This document shows, one piece after another, positions 25,916 through 36,654 of a stretch of DNA of 64,000 nucleotides. Source of the DNA: Helicobacter cetorum MIT 99-5656 (GTDB lineage Bacteria > Campylobacterota > Campylobacteria > Campylobacterales > Helicobacteraceae). The DNA lies in contig NC_017735.1 of NCBI RefSeq assembly GCF_000259275.1, positions 1,674,001 through 1,738,000 of the forward strand. The letters are read 5' to 3'. How positions within the stretch are numbered: position 1 is the first letter of the stretch; the number at the start of each line of letters is the position of its first letter. The notes under the pieces were generated by a model that ran no database searches, was not told the DNA's origin, and saw only the letters and a list, made by a program, of their open reading frames with translations. The translations under genes were made by a program, and so were the position numbers.

Positions 25916-27238
25916 ATGCTAGAACGCTACGCAAATGAAGAAATGAAAGCCCTATGGAGTGAACAAGCCAAATTTGAAGCCTATTTAGAAGTAGAAAAGG
26001 CTGTGGTTAGAGCGTGGAATAAACTCGGGCAAATTAGCGATGTTGATTGTGAAAAAATCTGTGCGGATGCGAAGTTTGAAATAGAGCGCATTAAAGAAAT
26101 TGAAAAAACCACCAAGCATGATTTAATCGCTTTCACTACTTGTGTGAGTGAAAGTTTGGGAATAGAATCACGATTTTTCCATTATGGTATCACTTCTAGT
26201 GATTGTATTGATACGGCTATGGCACTACTGATGACAAAAAGTTTAAAGCTCATTCAACAAGGCGTTGAAAATCTTTATGAAACGCTTAAGAATAAAGCCT
26301 TAGAACATAAAGACACTCTAATGATAGGCAGAAGTCATGGGATTTTTGGCGAACCCATTACTTTTGGCCTAGTCTTAGCTCTTTGGGCTGATGAAATCAA
26401 ACGCCATTCTAAAGCCTTAGATTTGACTATGGAGTTTATTAGTGTGGGAGCCATTAGTGGGGCTATGGGGAATTTCGCCCACGCTCCCTTAGAATTAGAA
26501 GAGTTAACTTGTGAATTTTTAGGTTTAAAAGTAGCAAATATTAGTAACCAAGTGATTCAAAGAGACCGCTACGCTAAATTAGCGTGTGATTTAGCCCTTT
26601 TAGCGAGTAGTTGTGAAAAAATTGCTCTTAATTTACGCCATTTACAACGAAGCGAAGTCTATGAAGTGGAAGAGTATTTTTCAATGGGGCAAAAAGGAAG
26701 TTCTGCCATGCCCCATAAAAGAAACCCCGTATTAAGCGAGAATATCACAGGGCTTTGTAGGGTAATTCGCTCTTTTACTACCCCTATGCTAGAAAATGTC
26801 GCTTTGTGGCATGAAAGAGATATTAGCCATAGCTCAGTGGAGAGATTTGCTTTACCAGATATGTTTATCACAAGCGATTTTATGCTTAGTCGCCTAAGTA
26901 GCGTTATTAAAAACTTGGTTGTCTATCCAAAAAATATGCTTAAAAATTTAGCGTTAAGTGGGGGGCTAGTTTTTTCACAACGAGTATTATTAGAATTGCC
27001 TAAAAAGGGTTTGAGCAGAGAAGAAAGCTATACAATCGTGCAAGAAAATGCGATGAAAATATGGGAAATTTTACAGCAAGGCACTTCAAAAAATACGGAT
27101 GAAAACTTGTTTTTAAACGCCTTATTAAATGATGAACGCTTGAAAAAATATTTGAGTGAAAGCGAGATTAGAGCGTGTTTTGATTATGGTTACTACACTA
27201 AAAATGTCAATGCGATTTTTAAAAGGGTGTTTGGATAA
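25916..27238 (+). CDS. purB: Adenylosuccinate lyase
   Basis: This 440-residue enzyme of the fumarase/aspartase superfamily cleaves adenylosuccinate to AMP plus fumarate and SAICAR to AICAR plus fumarate in purine synthesis. The superfamily signature is QKGSSAMPHKRNPVLSE near residue 261. The catalytic regions SRFFHYGITSSDCIDT and GRSHGIFGEPITFG are intact. It starts at 25916 after AAGGATTATTA. It follows the por operon as in H. pylori (recalled HP1112) but is separately transcribed after the por terminator. Confidence 0.95.
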   Translation: MLERYANEEMKALWSEQAKFEAYLEVEKAVVRAWNKLGQISDVDCEKICADAKFEIERIKEIEKTTKHDLIAFTTCVSESLGIESRFFHYGITSSDCIDTAMALLMTKSLKLIQQGVENLYETLKNKALEHKDTLMIGRSHGIFGEPITFGLVLALWADEIKRHSKALDLTMEFISVGAISGAMGNFAHAPLELEELTCEFLGLKVANISNQVIQRDRYAKLACDLALLASSCEKIALNLRHLQRSEVYEVEEYFSMGQKGSSAMPHKRNPVLSENITGLCRVIRSFTTPMLENVALWHERDISHSSVERFALPDMFITSDFMLSRLSSVIKNLVVYPKNMLKNLALSGGLVFSQRVLLELPKKGLSREESYTIVQENAMKIWEILQQGTSKNTDENLFLNALLNDERLKKYLSESEIRACFDYGYYTKNVNAIFKRVFG

Positions 27239-27397
27239 GGCATTTTGGATAAAACATGAACCTAAGGGTTTTGACATGTTCTTGTGTTTTTAAAAATTTT
27301 GGTTGAGCTATTATTAAAATCGCTTTTTTTATCAAAATCAAAGTTTTTTAGGTTTATAATTTTGGGTTTGTAAAATCACACTCAAAGGAAAATCGTA

Positions 27398-28638
27398 ATG
27401 TCAATATATCATGGAGTTACCCCCCCCCCACTAAGTTAAATCAAATTCGCTCTATTCTCTCTTTGGTTCTGTTAGGTATTCAGTCTTTAGGTGCTGAAAC
27501 TTACGAAGAAATGAAAGAAAGGATTAGAAAAGAAGTTAGACAAGAAATCGCTCATAAAAAAGCTGAAGAAAAGACATTGCATGACCAAATCATGCAAGAA
27601 GAATTGAAAAAAGAGATTTATAAAGAAGAGTTAGAAAAAGCAAATATAGGCAACAAGAGCAATAGTAGACAGGAAAACCAAAAAGTATCTGATGAAACGA
27701 TAAACCCACAAAAACAAGAAACCTTTTTAGCACAAGAGAGACAGAAAAAATTTGAACAAACCACAAAAAGGACTTTGGATACGGATTTAAACTATCAAAA
27801 CAATTCTAACAATCCACAAATTAAAAGGAATGAGTTTTTAAATTCTAAAGCTAAAACCTTTACACACATGCAAGACACAGATGCGGTCTATGCAGATAAA
27901 AGAGCTTTTTATTTGGGGCTTGGGTATCAGTTAGGACTAGTAGAAAGTAAATTAAAAACTACCAATTATGGTATTCAAATCAAAAGTCTTTTAAGCATAA
28001 GTGGAATGCTTGAGCAACAAACTGAGACCGACTATGAAATTTCTAATGGCTTTGGGGTCGTGCTGGGTTATAAATGGGTGGGGAAATCTCAAATCACTAA
28101 GTATTTTGGTTTTAGGTGGGGTCTCTTTTATGATTTAACGGCTTCTACCTATAATAGGGGAGATTATTTTTATGAAAATACCATTAACACAGAAACTAAG
28201 GAGCATATTTACAAAAAAAATGGAGATATTAAGATTTCTACCTATGGCACTTATTTAGATTTTCTTGTTAATGCCTATAATGGTGAGAAATTTTTTATAG
28301 GCTCTAGATTTGGTTTAGCGTTTGGAGGGTCTAGCTATTCAGTGGGCGATAAGAATGTTTATGAAAGCTATTTAAAACAATATGTAGGTGGCAATCTAAC
28401 ATATAAGACTTTTCAATTTATTGTTGATGTAGGAGTGCGTATGGGTGGTAAACATAGTTCCTTTGAATGGGGTGTGAAATTCCCCACCATTAGCAACACT
28501 TATATGCAAGCTAACATTAACGCACATGAAATCCTTAGTTTATTGCATGGCTTAAGCAATTTAAATGCTAAACTGCCCTATAGCGTAACCTTTCAAAGAA
28601 ATCTTGCTCTGTATTTCAATTATATTTATAGCTTTTGA
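27398..28638 (+). CDS. Phase-variable outer membrane protein, currently out of frame at a C10 tract
   Basis: An ATG at 27398, after AAAGGAAAATCGTA, opens a frame that reaches ten C at 27420-27429 and stops at a TAA fourteen codons in. One extra C (or two fewer) would join it to the long frame that follows. That would give MSIYHGVTPPPTKLNQ followed by the hydrophobic IRSILSLVLLGIQSLGA, a complete signal peptide. The downstream frame (391 codons from a TTG at 27463) has an acidic and basic coiled-coil-like region (~residues 15-110), then a Hop/Hor barrel beginning DKRAFYLGLGYQLG and ending LALYFNYIYSF. It is therefore a switchable outer membrane protein, OFF in this sequence. It occupies the place of an H. 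pylori outer membrane protein gene next to purB (recalled HP1113). Confidence 0.85.
27420..27429 (+). repeat. C10 contingency tract in the outer membrane protein signal peptide
   Basis: The tract is ten C between GTTA and ACTAAG, inside the signal-peptide codons. Its length decides the reading frame: 10 is OFF, while 8 or 11 would be ON. Confidence 0.92.
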
Positions 28639-28651
28639 TGGATTAAACGCT

Positions 28652-29782
28652 TTATGAAAGTGTGTTTAAAACCCCCAAAAACACCTTTTCTAAAAGTTCT
28701 AATTCTTTTAAGCTCACTCTCTCATCAATGGCATGGATTCTATCATTGATGACACCAAATTCCACCACTTCTATGCCATAAGCACTAAAAAATCGCGCAT
28801 CGCTTGTGCCGCCCTTAGTGTTTAGGCTTGGAGTAATGTTGCATATTTTTAAAATATTTTCTTTTAACACACTAATAAGCTTTGAATGAGAAGAAGTGAT
28901 GAAAGGCAAAGAGCTTTGTTCTAATTCTAAAGAATAAGACAAATCTTTTAAAACCTTTTCTAAATACTCTTTTAAGCTCTCTTTGGTGGTTTTTAAAGAA
29001 TGGCGCGCATTAAATAAAATCTCCACACTTGCTGGAGTTACATTATTAGCTCCTAATCCTGCATGCAAGTTAGTGATGACAAGTTTTGAAGGGGCAAAAT
29101 TCTCATCGCCGTTATCTAAATCTACACCCGAAATTAAAGGTAAGACAGAAGCAAGAGAGTCAATGGGATTTTTGCATTTTTCAGGATAGGCCGCATGCCC
29201 TTGAATGCCCTTTAAAATCAGCTTGCCATTAATGGAACCCCTTCTGCCAATTTTAACACTATCGCCTAAGATTTTCTCGCAAGTGGGTTCAGCCACAATG
29301 ACCATATTAGGTAACAAATCTTTTTCTTTTAGTTGCTCTAGCATAAGTTTAGTGCCAAAAATCCCTGGTCCTTCTTCATCGCTAGTGAGTAAAATGGATA
29401 GCATAAAAGGGGTTTTAGGGTTAAATTTCAAGCTCGCACCTAAAAACGCCCCAACACCCCCTTTCATATCTTGTGCTCCACGCCCGTATAAAAAATCTTC
29501 TTTAATCGTGGGTGTGAAAGGCTCGCTTTGCCAATTATTTCCAGCTGGCACAACATCAATATGACCCGCAAAGCAAAAATGTAAGGGTTTAATTCCGGCT
29601 TTTAAGTCTTCTTTTTGGGGGTTAAAAACTTGGTATAAAAAGAGATTTTTCACGCCATCTTTTTCACACTCTAGGACTTTAAAAGTAGGAAAAAGAGATT
29701 TGATGTATTCAAAAATGCCACATTCTTTAGGTGTGATACTAGGGTAGCTGATGAGCTTTTGAGTGATTTCTAAAGCGTTCAT
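28652..29782 (-). CDS. dapE: Succinyl-diaminopimelate desuccinylase
   Basis: This 376-residue M20-family zinc enzyme hydrolyses N-succinyl-LL-diaminopimelate on the way to lysine and peptidoglycan. Metal-binding motifs are [22 protein letters not shown] and [12 protein letters not shown]; the C-terminal GTSDARFF region is also present. It lies 9 bases downstream of mnmG on the same strand, the order I recall for HP0213-HP0212. Note that the neighbour after purB in H. pylori is uvrB, so a rearrangement breakpoint lies near 28640. Confidence 0.93.
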   Translation of the reverse strand: MNALEITQKLISYPSITPKECGIFEYIKSLFPTFKVLECEKDGVKNLFLYQVFNPQKEDLKAGIKPLHFCFAGHIDVVPAGNNWQSEPFTPTIKEDFLYGRGAQDMKGGVGAFLGASLKFNPKTPFMLSILLTSDEEGPGIFGTKLMLEQLKEKDLLPNMVIVAEPTCEKILGDSVKIGRRGSINGKLILKGIQGHAAYPEKCKNPIDSLASVLPLISGVDLDNGDENFAPSKLVITNLHAGLGANNVTPASVEILFNARHSLKTTKESLKEYLEKVLKDLSYSLELEQSSLPFITSSHSKLISVLKENILKICNITPSLNTKGGTSDARFFSAYGIEVVEFGVINDRIHAIDERVSLKELELLEKVFLGVLNTLS

Positions 29783-29791
29783 TAAAGTCCT

Positions 29792-31657
29792 TTAAGAGTT
29801 TTTTCTCAAATGAATGTATAAATGCAAGACATCTAAATTAGCAGGAGTAATCCCACTAATTTCTGAAGCTTCAAAAAGACTTTTAGGGCGAAATTTTTCT
29901 AACTTTTCTATAGCTTCTAAACTAAGCCCAGGAATGCCTTGAAACACAAAATCTTTAGGAATAGAGACTTTGAGCATGCTATCCATTTTAGCGATGTTTT
30001 CGTGTTGCTTTTCAATATAAATATTATATTTGCATTCAATTTTAATTTGCTCTAAGACCCGCTCATTTAGAGGGGACAGAAAATCAAAAAACGCACGCAT
30101 TTTTTCCAAACTAAAACTATCACGCCCTAATAGGCTAATGCCATTAATTTTGTCATTGATAGGATTTTCATCTAGTTCATTTAAGCGTTTTAAAATTTCT
30201 TTATTAGGGGTGAAAACGCATTCTTTAAGGTGTTTTAGATTTTCTTGTATCTCTTGCTTATCCTTAATCAATTCATTATAGAAAACTTCAGGCATAAGCC
30301 CTAAGTTATAGGCGTATTCGCCTAGTCTAAAGAGCGTGTTATCTTCTCTTAAAAGCAAGCGATATTCTGCTCTACTAGTAAACATTCTATAAGGCTCATT
30401 CGTGCCTTTAGTAACTAAATCATCAATTAGCACACCAATATATGCCTCACTTCGCTTTAAAATAAAAGGGGCTTGATGTTTGAGAGCTAATACGGCGTTA
30501 ATCCCTGCCATAAGCCCTTGAGCGGCAGCCTCTTCATAGCCGGTAGTCCCATTGATTTGTCCAGCTAAGTATAAGCCCTTAATTTTTTTGGTTTCTAAAG
30601 TGTGGGTTAATTCTGTAGGTTGGACAAAATCATATTCTATCGCATAGCCATAGCGAGTGATAAGGGCATTTTCTAAACCTTTGATAGAATGAATGACTTT
30701 TTCTTGCACATCTAGAGGTAAAGAAGTGCTTAAGCCATTCACATAGTATTCGCTTTTGTTAATAGTTTGGGGTTCTAAAAACAGCTGGTGGCGTTCTTTT
30801 TCGCTAAAGCGATTGACTTTATCTTCAATGCTAGGGCAATACCTTGGGCCTACGCCTTCAATTTGACCGGTAAATAGGGGGGCTCTGTGAAAATTGTCTC
30901 TAATAAGCTTATGGGTAGTGGGATTAGTGTAAGTGATAAAGCAAGAGAGTTGGGTGGGGTTAAAATCTGTGGTTTTATAGCTAAAAAAAGGGGGGTTCTC
31001 ATCTCCAAAATGCTCTTCTAAGCCTTCAAAATTAATGCTATTTCCAGCCACTCTAGGGCAAGTGCCGGTTTTTAATCTATCTACTTTAAAGCCAAGCTCT
31101 CTTAAATTTAAAGCGAGTGAGTTAGAGGCGTTTTCTCCAAAGCGTCCGTTTTCATTTTTATGTTCGCCAATATGTACCACCCCTTTTAAAAAAGTGCCTG
31201 TAGTGATAATCACTTTTTTAGCTTTGTAGGTATTACCGATGTTGGTTGTTACGCCTATGACTTCATCGTTTTCAATGATTAAGCTCTCAGTCATTTCTTG
31301 AGACACGCTCAAATTTTCAGTATTTAAGATTAGATTTCTTGCAAAAATGCGGTAAGTATCCATATCAATTTGTGCTCTAGTTCCCCTAACCGCTGGGCCT
31401 TTAGAAGCGTTTAACACACGATATTGTAAGCCACTATTATCGGTAATTATCCCCATAGCCCCCCCTAAAACATCTACTTCTTTAGTTAAATGCCCTTTAC
31501 CTAAGCCCCCAATGGCAGGATTACAGCTCGCTAGACCTATACTATCTATAAGCATGGTGATTAAATGCGTTTTAGCTCCCATTTTTGCCGCAATTAGGCT
31601 TGCTTCAATGCCGGCATGTCCCCCACCAACCACTAAAATATCACTTTCTTTTATCAC
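29792..31657 (-). CDS. mnmG: tRNA uridine-34 carboxymethylaminomethyl modification enzyme MnmG (GidA)
   Basis: This 621-residue FAD enzyme works with MnmE to modify the wobble uridine of several tRNAs. The FAD-binding motif is [15 protein letters not shown] at the N-terminus. GidA signatures are [29 protein letters not shown] and [17 protein letters not shown]. The frame is open back to 31858, but the GTG at 31657 places the family start next to the FAD motif, has an AGGA site about 7 bases ahead, and gives the expected length. The preceding 67 codons are not part of the protein. It shares a divergent promoter region with the transporter gene. Confidence 0.95.
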   Translation of the reverse strand: MIKESDILVVGGGHAGIEASLIAAKMGAKTHLITMLIDSIGLASCNPAIGGLGKGHLTKEVDVLGGAMGIITDNSGLQYRVLNASKGPAVRGTRAQIDMDTYRIFARNLILNTENLSVSQEMTESLIIENDEVIGVTTNIGNTYKAKKVIITTGTFLKGVVHIGEHKNENGRFGENASNSLALNLRELGFKVDRLKTGTCPRVAGNSINFEGLEEHFGDENPPFFSYKTTDFNPTQLSCFITYTNPTTHKLIRDNFHRAPLFTGQIEGVGPRYCPSIEDKVNRFSEKERHQLFLEPQTINKSEYYVNGLSTSLPLDVQEKVIHSIKGLENALITRYGYAIEYDFVQPTELTHTLETKKIKGLYLAGQINGTTGYEEAAAQGLMAGINAVLALKHQAPFILKRSEAYIGVLIDDLVTKGTNEPYRMFTSRAEYRLLLREDNTLFRLGEYAYNLGLMPEVFYNELIKDKQEIQENLKHLKECVFTPNKEILKRLNELDENPINDKINGISLLGRDSFSLEKMRAFFDFLSPLNERVLEQIKIECKYNIYIEKQHENIAKMDSMLKVSIPKDFVFQGIPGLSLEAIEKLEKFRPKSLFEASEISGITPANLDVLHLYIHLRKNS

Positions 31658-31776
31658 TTTTTTTCCTATTTTGATATTATTTCTTCCAGACGCTCGACCA
31701 CTAAGAGAAGCGAGTAAGCGAATTTGAGAAAGTTTTATTGTAGCATGTAGGGTAGTAATTTTAAAGGGTAAACAAG

Positions 31777-33414
31777 ATGGAAAATAACTCGTATACAGAT
31801 GATAAAAGCACAAAAATAGTGCGTGTTGTTGGTTTAATAGGAGGGGTGCTTTTAGCACTCATTGTCTATTACGCTCTACACGCACAAATGCCCTATGCAA
31901 TAGAGCAAATCCCCAAACTCAGCTCTTTAAATTCTGCGGCCATGCCTATTGTGGCATCAGTATCTATTTTAATGGGTGTGTGGTGGATGACCGAAGCTAT
32001 TGACTTACCCGCAACCGCCCTTTTGCCCCTAGTGCTCTTTAGTGTTTTTGGTGTGGATAAATTTGCTAGTGTTAGTGCGTCTTATGCATCGCCGATTATC
32101 TTTTTGTTTATGGGGGGCTTTATTTTAGCACTAGGTATGCAAAAATGGAATTTACACACTCGCATAGCCCTAAGCATTATCTTACTCGTAGGCACAAGCC
32201 CTAGAAGATTGATTTTAGGTTTTATGATAGCCACAGGCTTTCTATCCATGTGGGTGAGTAATACCGCAACGGCTGTAATGATGCTTCCGGTGGGATTGAG
32301 TGTTTTGCACCTAGTGGCAAAATTAGTTGGCACAGAGAATAAAGAAAAAACCAAAAGATTGCAAGAAGAAATTACCAAAGCCCATGGGGGCATAATGAGT
32401 CATATTGTGCATAAGGGTAAGGATATTACGCATGCCATTCAAGAAAAAAGCGCCATTTATCGCACGAATTTCAGTATTTGTTTAATGCTTGGTATTGCGT
32501 ATTCAGCTTCTATCGGTTCTTTAGGCACTCTTATTGGCACTCCGCCTAATGCTTTACTAGCGGGCTATATGAAAACCGCTTTTAACATTGAAATTGGTTT
32601 TTCTCAGTGGATGGTGTTTGGAGTGCCATTAGCCTTTATCATGTTACTTTTGGCGTGGCTCTTACTCACTTATGTGATTTTTCCTTTGAAGATTAAAGAA
32701 ATTCCAGGTGGCAAAGAAGTGGTGAGAGCCGAGTTGCATAAACTAGGGCGTTTGAGTCAGGCTGAAATCTTAGTAGGCATTATTTTCATCTTGGCTTCCT
32801 TGGGGTGGATTTTTCTAGGCACGCTTTTAAAAAATTATGGCATTAAAGTAGATAAAATTGACTCCGTGATTGCTATGGGGGTTTCTGTTCTTTTGTTTAT
32901 TTTACCAGCGAATAATAAGGGTGAAAGACTCATTGATTGGGACACAACCAAAAAACTTCCTTGGGATGTGTTGCTCTTATTTGGTGGGGGACTTGCACTA
33001 AGCGCTCAATTTTCTAAAACCGGATTGAGTTTGTGGATTGGGCATCTTGTCTCTAGCTTTTCACATTTGCCGATTCTACTCATCATTGTCGTGGTTACTT
33101 TAATGGTGATTTTTTTAACTGAAATCACTTCTAATACCGCCACAGCCGCCGCATTTTTACCTGTGATTGGGGGAGTTGCAATGGGCATGGGCTATGAAGG
33201 TCAATCAAGTTTATTATTTACTATTCCTGTGGCTTTGAGTGCGACTTGTGCGTTCATGCTTCCTGTAGCCACTCCACCTAATGCGATAGCTTATGGCTCT
33301 GGGTATGTTAAAATAGCGGATATGATTAAGGCGGGTTTATGGCTGAACTTAGTGGGCGTAGTATTGATTAGTGCGTTTTGTTACATGCTGACAGGTTTGG
33401 TGTTTGGAAGTTAA
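31777..33414 (+). CDS. SLC13/DASS-family sodium:dicarboxylate-type transporter
   Basis: This 545-residue inner-membrane protein has about twelve hydrophobic segments. It carries the two repeated SNT motifs of the DASS family ([14 protein letters not shown] near residue 165 and [13 protein letters not shown] near residue 450), each followed by a TPPNA hairpin ([11 protein letters not shown] and [12 protein letters not shown]). These bind Na+ and carboxylates, so uptake of succinate-, malate- or citrate-like acids is likely. In H. pylori the same gene lies between gidA and cdsA (recalled HP0214). It starts at the ATG at 31777. Confidence 0.92.
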   Translation: MENNSYTDDKSTKIVRVVGLIGGVLLALIVYYALHAQMPYAIEQIPKLSSLNSAAMPIVASVSILMGVWWMTEAIDLPATALLPLVLFSVFGVDKFASVSASYASPIIFLFMGGFILALGMQKWNLHTRIALSIILLVGTSPRRLILGFMIATGFLSMWVSNTATAVMMLPVGLSVLHLVAKLVGTENKEKTKRLQEEITKAHGGIMSHIVHKGKDITHAIQEKSAIYRTNFSICLMLGIAYSASIGSLGTLIGTPPNALLAGYMKTAFNIEIGFSQWMVFGVPLAFIMLLLAWLLLTYVIFPLKIKEIPGGKEVVRAELHKLGRLSQAEILVGIIFILASLGWIFLGTLLKNYGIKVDKIDSVIAMGVSVLLFILPANNKGERLIDWDTTKKLPWDVLLLFGGGLALSAQFSKTGLSLWIGHLVSSFSHLPILLIIVVVTLMVIFLTEITSNTATAAAFLPVIGGVAMGMGYEGQSSLLFTIPVALSATCAFMLPVATPPNAIAYGSGYVKIADMIKAGLWLNLVGVVLISAFCYMLTGLVFGS

Positions 33415-33429
33415 TTGTAGGAAATAGTA

Positions 33430-34230
33430 GTGAAAGAAAAATTATTGAAAGAAAAGTCTCGCTACATTACAGGATTGATTTTAATCGCTGTAGCGAGTTT
33501 GATTTTATATGCGGATAATTTGTTATTGTTTTGGGTTGTTTTAGGGGGAGTGTATTTGATAGGTTTTTCTGAAGCGCTCAAACTATTTCAGGTTAAAACA
33601 AGCCTTACGCCTTATTTAATCCTTATAGCATCTTGGGTTTTAGCGTATTTTAATGGGCGGCCTATGGAGTGTGGTTTGCTTGGTGCGATGGTTATGGCTA
33701 GTATTATAGCCTATCAAAAAGCCCCTAGTAGCAAGGTTATTTTGCCCTTTTTATACCCAGGTGTGGGGTTTTTTGCTCTTTTTGGGATTTATAAAGACTT
33801 TGGCACTGTTGCGATTATTTGGCTTTTAGTAGTGGTAGTTATCAGTGATGTGGGGGCGTTTTTTGGGGGGAAGCTTTTGGGGAAGACCCCTTTTACGCCC
33901 ACTTCACCTAACAAGACTTTAGAAGGGGCATTTATTGGCGTGGCTTTAGCGAGTGTAGTAGGGGCGTTTGTGGGGATGGGAAAATTGAGTGGGGGCTTTT
34001 TTATGGCGCTTTTCTTTAGCTTTTTAATCTCTCTTTTTGCGGTGTTTGGAGATTTGTATGAGAGCTATTTAAAAAGACAAGCTAAAGTGAAAGATAGCGG
34101 TAAGATTTTACCTGGTCATGGGGGCATATTAGACAGATTAGATGCGATGTTGTTTGGGGCTTTGAGCTTGCATGTGTTGTTGTATTTTTTAGGGATTTGG
34201 AAAGAAATAGCCGTGTTTTTAGGAGATTAA
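33430..34230 (+). CDS. cdsA: Phosphatidate cytidylyltransferase
   Basis: This 266-residue integral membrane enzyme makes CDP-diacylglycerol from phosphatidate and CTP, the branch point of phospholipid synthesis. The family signature is near the C-terminus: KRQAKVKDSGKILPGHGGILDRLDAM. About seven membrane segments precede it. The GTG start at 33430 follows TAGGAAATAGTA. The stop is immediately followed by the dxr start, so the two are co-transcribed. Confidence 0.94.
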   Translation: MKEKLLKEKSRYITGLILIAVASLILYADNLLLFWVVLGGVYLIGFSEALKLFQVKTSLTPYLILIASWVLAYFNGRPMECGLLGAMVMASIIAYQKAPSSKVILPFLYPGVGFFALFGIYKDFGTVAIIWLLVVVVISDVGAFFGGKLLGKTPFTPTSPNKTLEGAFIGVALASVVGAFVGMGKLSGGFFMALFFSFLISLFAVFGDLYESYLKRQAKVKDSGKILPGHGGILDRLDAMLFGALSLHVLLYFLGIWKEIAVFLGD

Positions 34231-35322
34231 ATGGTTGTTCTAGGAAGCACTGGCTCTATCGGAAAAAACGCCCTAAAAATCGCAACAAAATTCAACATAG
34301 AAATAGAAGCACTAAGTTGTGGGAGAAATATCGCTCTTTTAAATGAACAAATCAAGATTTTTAAGCCTAAGAAAGTCGCCATCTTAGATTCTAAAGATTT
34401 AAGCCACTTAGAACCTTTGAATGCCAAAGTGTTTGTAGGGCTAGGTGGCATTGATGAGATGATAGAAGAGTGCTCTTCTAGCTTGGTAATAAATGCTATT
34501 GTAGGTGTGGCAGGATTAAAAGCGAGTTTTAAAAGCTTGCAGACTCATAAAAGACTAGCCCTAGCGAATAAAGAAAGCTTAGTGAGTGCAGGGCATTTAC
34601 TAGATGTTAGTAAAATCACGCCCATTGATAGCGAGCATTTTGGCTTGTGGGCGTTGTTGCAAAACAAAGTTTTAAAGCCCAAATCCTTAATCATTACCGC
34701 TAGTGGGGGGGCTTTTAGAGACACTCCATTAGAACTCATTCCTACTCAAAGCGTAGAGAACGCTCTTAAGCACCCTAATTGGAGCATGGGGGCAAAAATC
34801 ACGATTGATTCAGCAAGCATGGTCAATAAGCTTTTTGAAATCTTAGAAACCTATTGGCTTTTTGGGGCTTCTTTAAAAATTGATGCTGTAATTGAGAGAA
34901 GTTCTATCGTGCATGCCTTGGTGGAATGTGAAGATAATTCTGTGATTTCGCATTTAGCAAGCACGGATATGAAACTGCCTATTAGCTATGCAATCAACCC
35001 AAAACTAGCCTATTTGAACGCCTCTATTAAGCCCTTAGATTTATGCACTTTAAGTGCTATTAAATTTGAGCCTATCCATACAGAGCGTTACGCTTTATGG
35101 CGTTATAAGGATTTGTTGCTAGAAAACCCAAAGCTTGGTGTGGTGCTTAATGCGAGCAATGAAAAAGCGATAGAAAGGTTTTTGAATAAAGAAATTGCAT
35201 TTGGAAGTCTTATTAAAATCATCTCTCAAGCCCTAGAAATGTATGCTAAAAAGTCTCTCAAACTCTCTAGCTTAGAAGAAGTGCTAGAGTTAGATAAAGA
35301 AGTGAGAGGGCGTTTAAGTTAG
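34231..35322 (+). CDS. dxr: 1-deoxy-D-xylulose 5-phosphate reductoisomerase
   Basis: This 363-residue enzyme of the MEP isoprenoid pathway converts DXP to MEP with NADPH. Motifs are LGSTGSIGKNALKIA (NADPH), LANKESLVSAG, SEHFGLWALL (metal-binding Glu) and IDSASMVNKLFEI. The ATG at 34231 directly abuts the cdsA stop and follows AGGAGATTAA. The N-terminus is short compared with some homologs but starts at the usual Rossmann strand. Confidence 0.95.
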   Translation: MVVLGSTGSIGKNALKIATKFNIEIEALSCGRNIALLNEQIKIFKPKKVAILDSKDLSHLEPLNAKVFVGLGGIDEMIEECSSSLVINAIVGVAGLKASFKSLQTHKRLALANKESLVSAGHLLDVSKITPIDSEHFGLWALLQNKVLKPKSLIITASGGAFRDTPLELIPTQSVENALKHPNWSMGAKITIDSASMVNKLFEILETYWLFGASLKIDAVIERSSIVHALVECEDNSVISHLASTDMKLPISYAINPKLAYLNASIKPLDLCTLSAIKFEPIHTERYALWRYKDLLLENPKLGVVLNASNEKAIERFLNKEIAFGSLIKIISQALEMYAKKSLKLSSLEEVLELDKEVRGRLS

Positions 35323-35371
35323 CCATTTGTTTATTTAGCTTGACAATACTTTGAATAATGTTTAGGACAAG

Positions 35372-35377
35372 TATAAT
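35372..35377 (+). promoter_or_regulatory. -10 element for the SPOR-domain gene
   Basis: TATAAT lies 95 bases before the ATG at 35472. A TTGACA at 35340 is too far upstream to be its -35. Confidence 0.5.
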
Positions 35378-35471
35378 TCAAGCGATTATTGTGGTAGTAT
35401 TTGGTGTTTTTTAATTTATCATGGGCAATAGTAAATTAAACCAATACGAGCTTGATTTGGGGAAGTTTAAA

Positions 35472-36203
35472 ATGCGAAAAATGGTGTTATTTATCTCTCT
35501 CTCTCTCTCTTTAAATGCGTTTGGCTTAGATTGCAAAAAGTCAGCCAATAATCCTAAATGTGTTCAAAATGCCCCTAAAACCCCTGTTACATCAACGCTT
35601 AAAGAAACCCATGAAGGCATTATAGAAATACTAGACAGCATGGGGAAAAGCACTCAATATGAGCCTTTAAAAATCAAAGAAATCCTTAAACGAAGTGAGC
35701 AAGAGTGGCTAGATATCGTCAATCAAGAGTGCGTGGCATTAAACATGCTTGTAAGCCCTAAGACTTCTATTGAAAATAGTCCGGTTTATAAGAGTTGTTA
35801 TGAAGCTTACGCTAAGCAAAGAATCCATGATTTAAACGATTTTTACCAAGAGAGCAAGAAAGTAAAGAAAAAAATCAAGCAAGTCAATGAGCGTGAAGCC
35901 CGCTTGAATCTATCCAAAAAATCTAAGAAAGAATTTCTTGCAGATGCAACAAATCTCAAAGAAACACCTAGAATGGATAGCGTAATGGCTAAGGGATATT
36001 ATTTGCAAGTAGGGGCTTTTTCAAACGCACCTAACAAGGATTTTTTACAAGCACTCAAAGCATTTTCTTATCAAGTAGAAACAAAAGATGCTTTGACACG
36101 CTATTTCATTGGCCCTTATAAAACCCAAGAAGAAGCCCTACAACAGCTCAGTAATGTGGCTAAAAACTTCAATAATAAACCCCTATTAGTAGAAAGACAC
36201 TGA
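35472..36203 (+). CDS. SPOR-domain periplasmic protein with a CT-repeat signal peptide
   Basis: This protein of about 243 residues is exported and binds peptidoglycan through a C-terminal SPOR domain (GYYLQVGAFSNAPNKDF ... YFIGPYKTQEEALQQL, residues ~175-243). The start at 35472 is favoured by GGGGAAG; the frame is open upstream to 35421. The signal peptide MRKMVLFISLSLSLNAFGLDC contains eight CT dinucleotides and could instead be processed as a lipoprotein-like leader ending at Cys. The middle is a Lys-rich helical segment with paired cysteines. SPOR domains bind denuded glycan at division sites, so a cell-wall or division role is likely. The CT repeat makes on/off switching by slippage plausible; the gene is in frame now. 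Confidence 0.8.
   Translation: MRKMVLFISLSLSLNAFGLDCKKSANNPKCVQNAPKTPVTSTLKETHEGIIEILDSMGKSTQYEPLKIKEILKRSEQEWLDIVNQECVALNMLVSPKTSIENSPVYKSCYEAYAKQRIHDLNDFYQESKKVKKKIKQVNEREARLNLSKKSKKEFLADATNLKETPRMDSVMAKGYYLQVGAFSNAPNKDFLQALKAFSYQVETKDALTRYFIGPYKTQEEALQQLSNVAKNFNNKPLLVERH
35495..35510 (+). repeat. CT8 dinucleotide repeat in the signal peptide of the SPOR protein
   Basis: Eight CT units within codons for ISLSLSL. Loss or gain of one unit would shift the frame. CT repeats at the same position control several H. pylori outer membrane proteins. Confidence 0.9.
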
Positions 36204-36391
36204 TTCTCATCAAGCTTTTTTAAAATCTCAAGCCTTTTTGACTTTGTTTTTTAAAACAATCGCTCAAATATTTTGACACTCATTTTTAAAAACTGATGGC
36301 TCTAACCCCCTTAAACGGGTCGTTTTAAATACAAAACTAAAAATAAGCTATCTCTAACTATCAGATTTTAAAGAACCTTTATGCACCAAAT

Positions 36392-36640
36392 TTATCTGTG
36401 CCACATTTCGTATTTGCTATTTTGATATTTTTCAATCAGTAGAGCAAACATATTGTGGTATTTTAAAATTTCTTCTTTATTCTCTTTAAAATAATAAGTT
36501 GCCTTATCTTTAATGACTTCTTTTTCTTTTAAAGTCTCTGTAGTTTTTAGGACTAGATTTTTAAGTCTAAAGAAAGTTTTAAAAATTTCTCTAAGGGATA
36601 AAGAGAGTTGGGTTGAATGTGTGAATATTTTTCTTTTCTA
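36392..36640 (-). pseudogene. C-terminal ORF fragment cut off at an IS256-family end
   Basis: On the minus strand an uninterrupted frame of about 80 codons runs from near 36640 to a TAA at 36392. It includes FRLKNLVLKTTETLKEKE and ends EKYQNSKYEMWHR. It has no start codon context, and its upstream side meets the end of the decayed IS256-like element at 36655. It is therefore probably the tail of a gene broken by that insertion. Identity unknown. The rest of 36204-36391 holds nothing I can name. Confidence 0.4.
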
Positions 36641-36654
36641 GTAATGGGGGTAGC

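Noticed and set aside
31658-31858. Extended N-terminus of MnmG
   Set aside because: The frame is open, but the 67 extra codons precede the FAD-binding motif that normally begins the protein. The GTG at 31657 has a ribosome binding site and gives the usual 621 residues.
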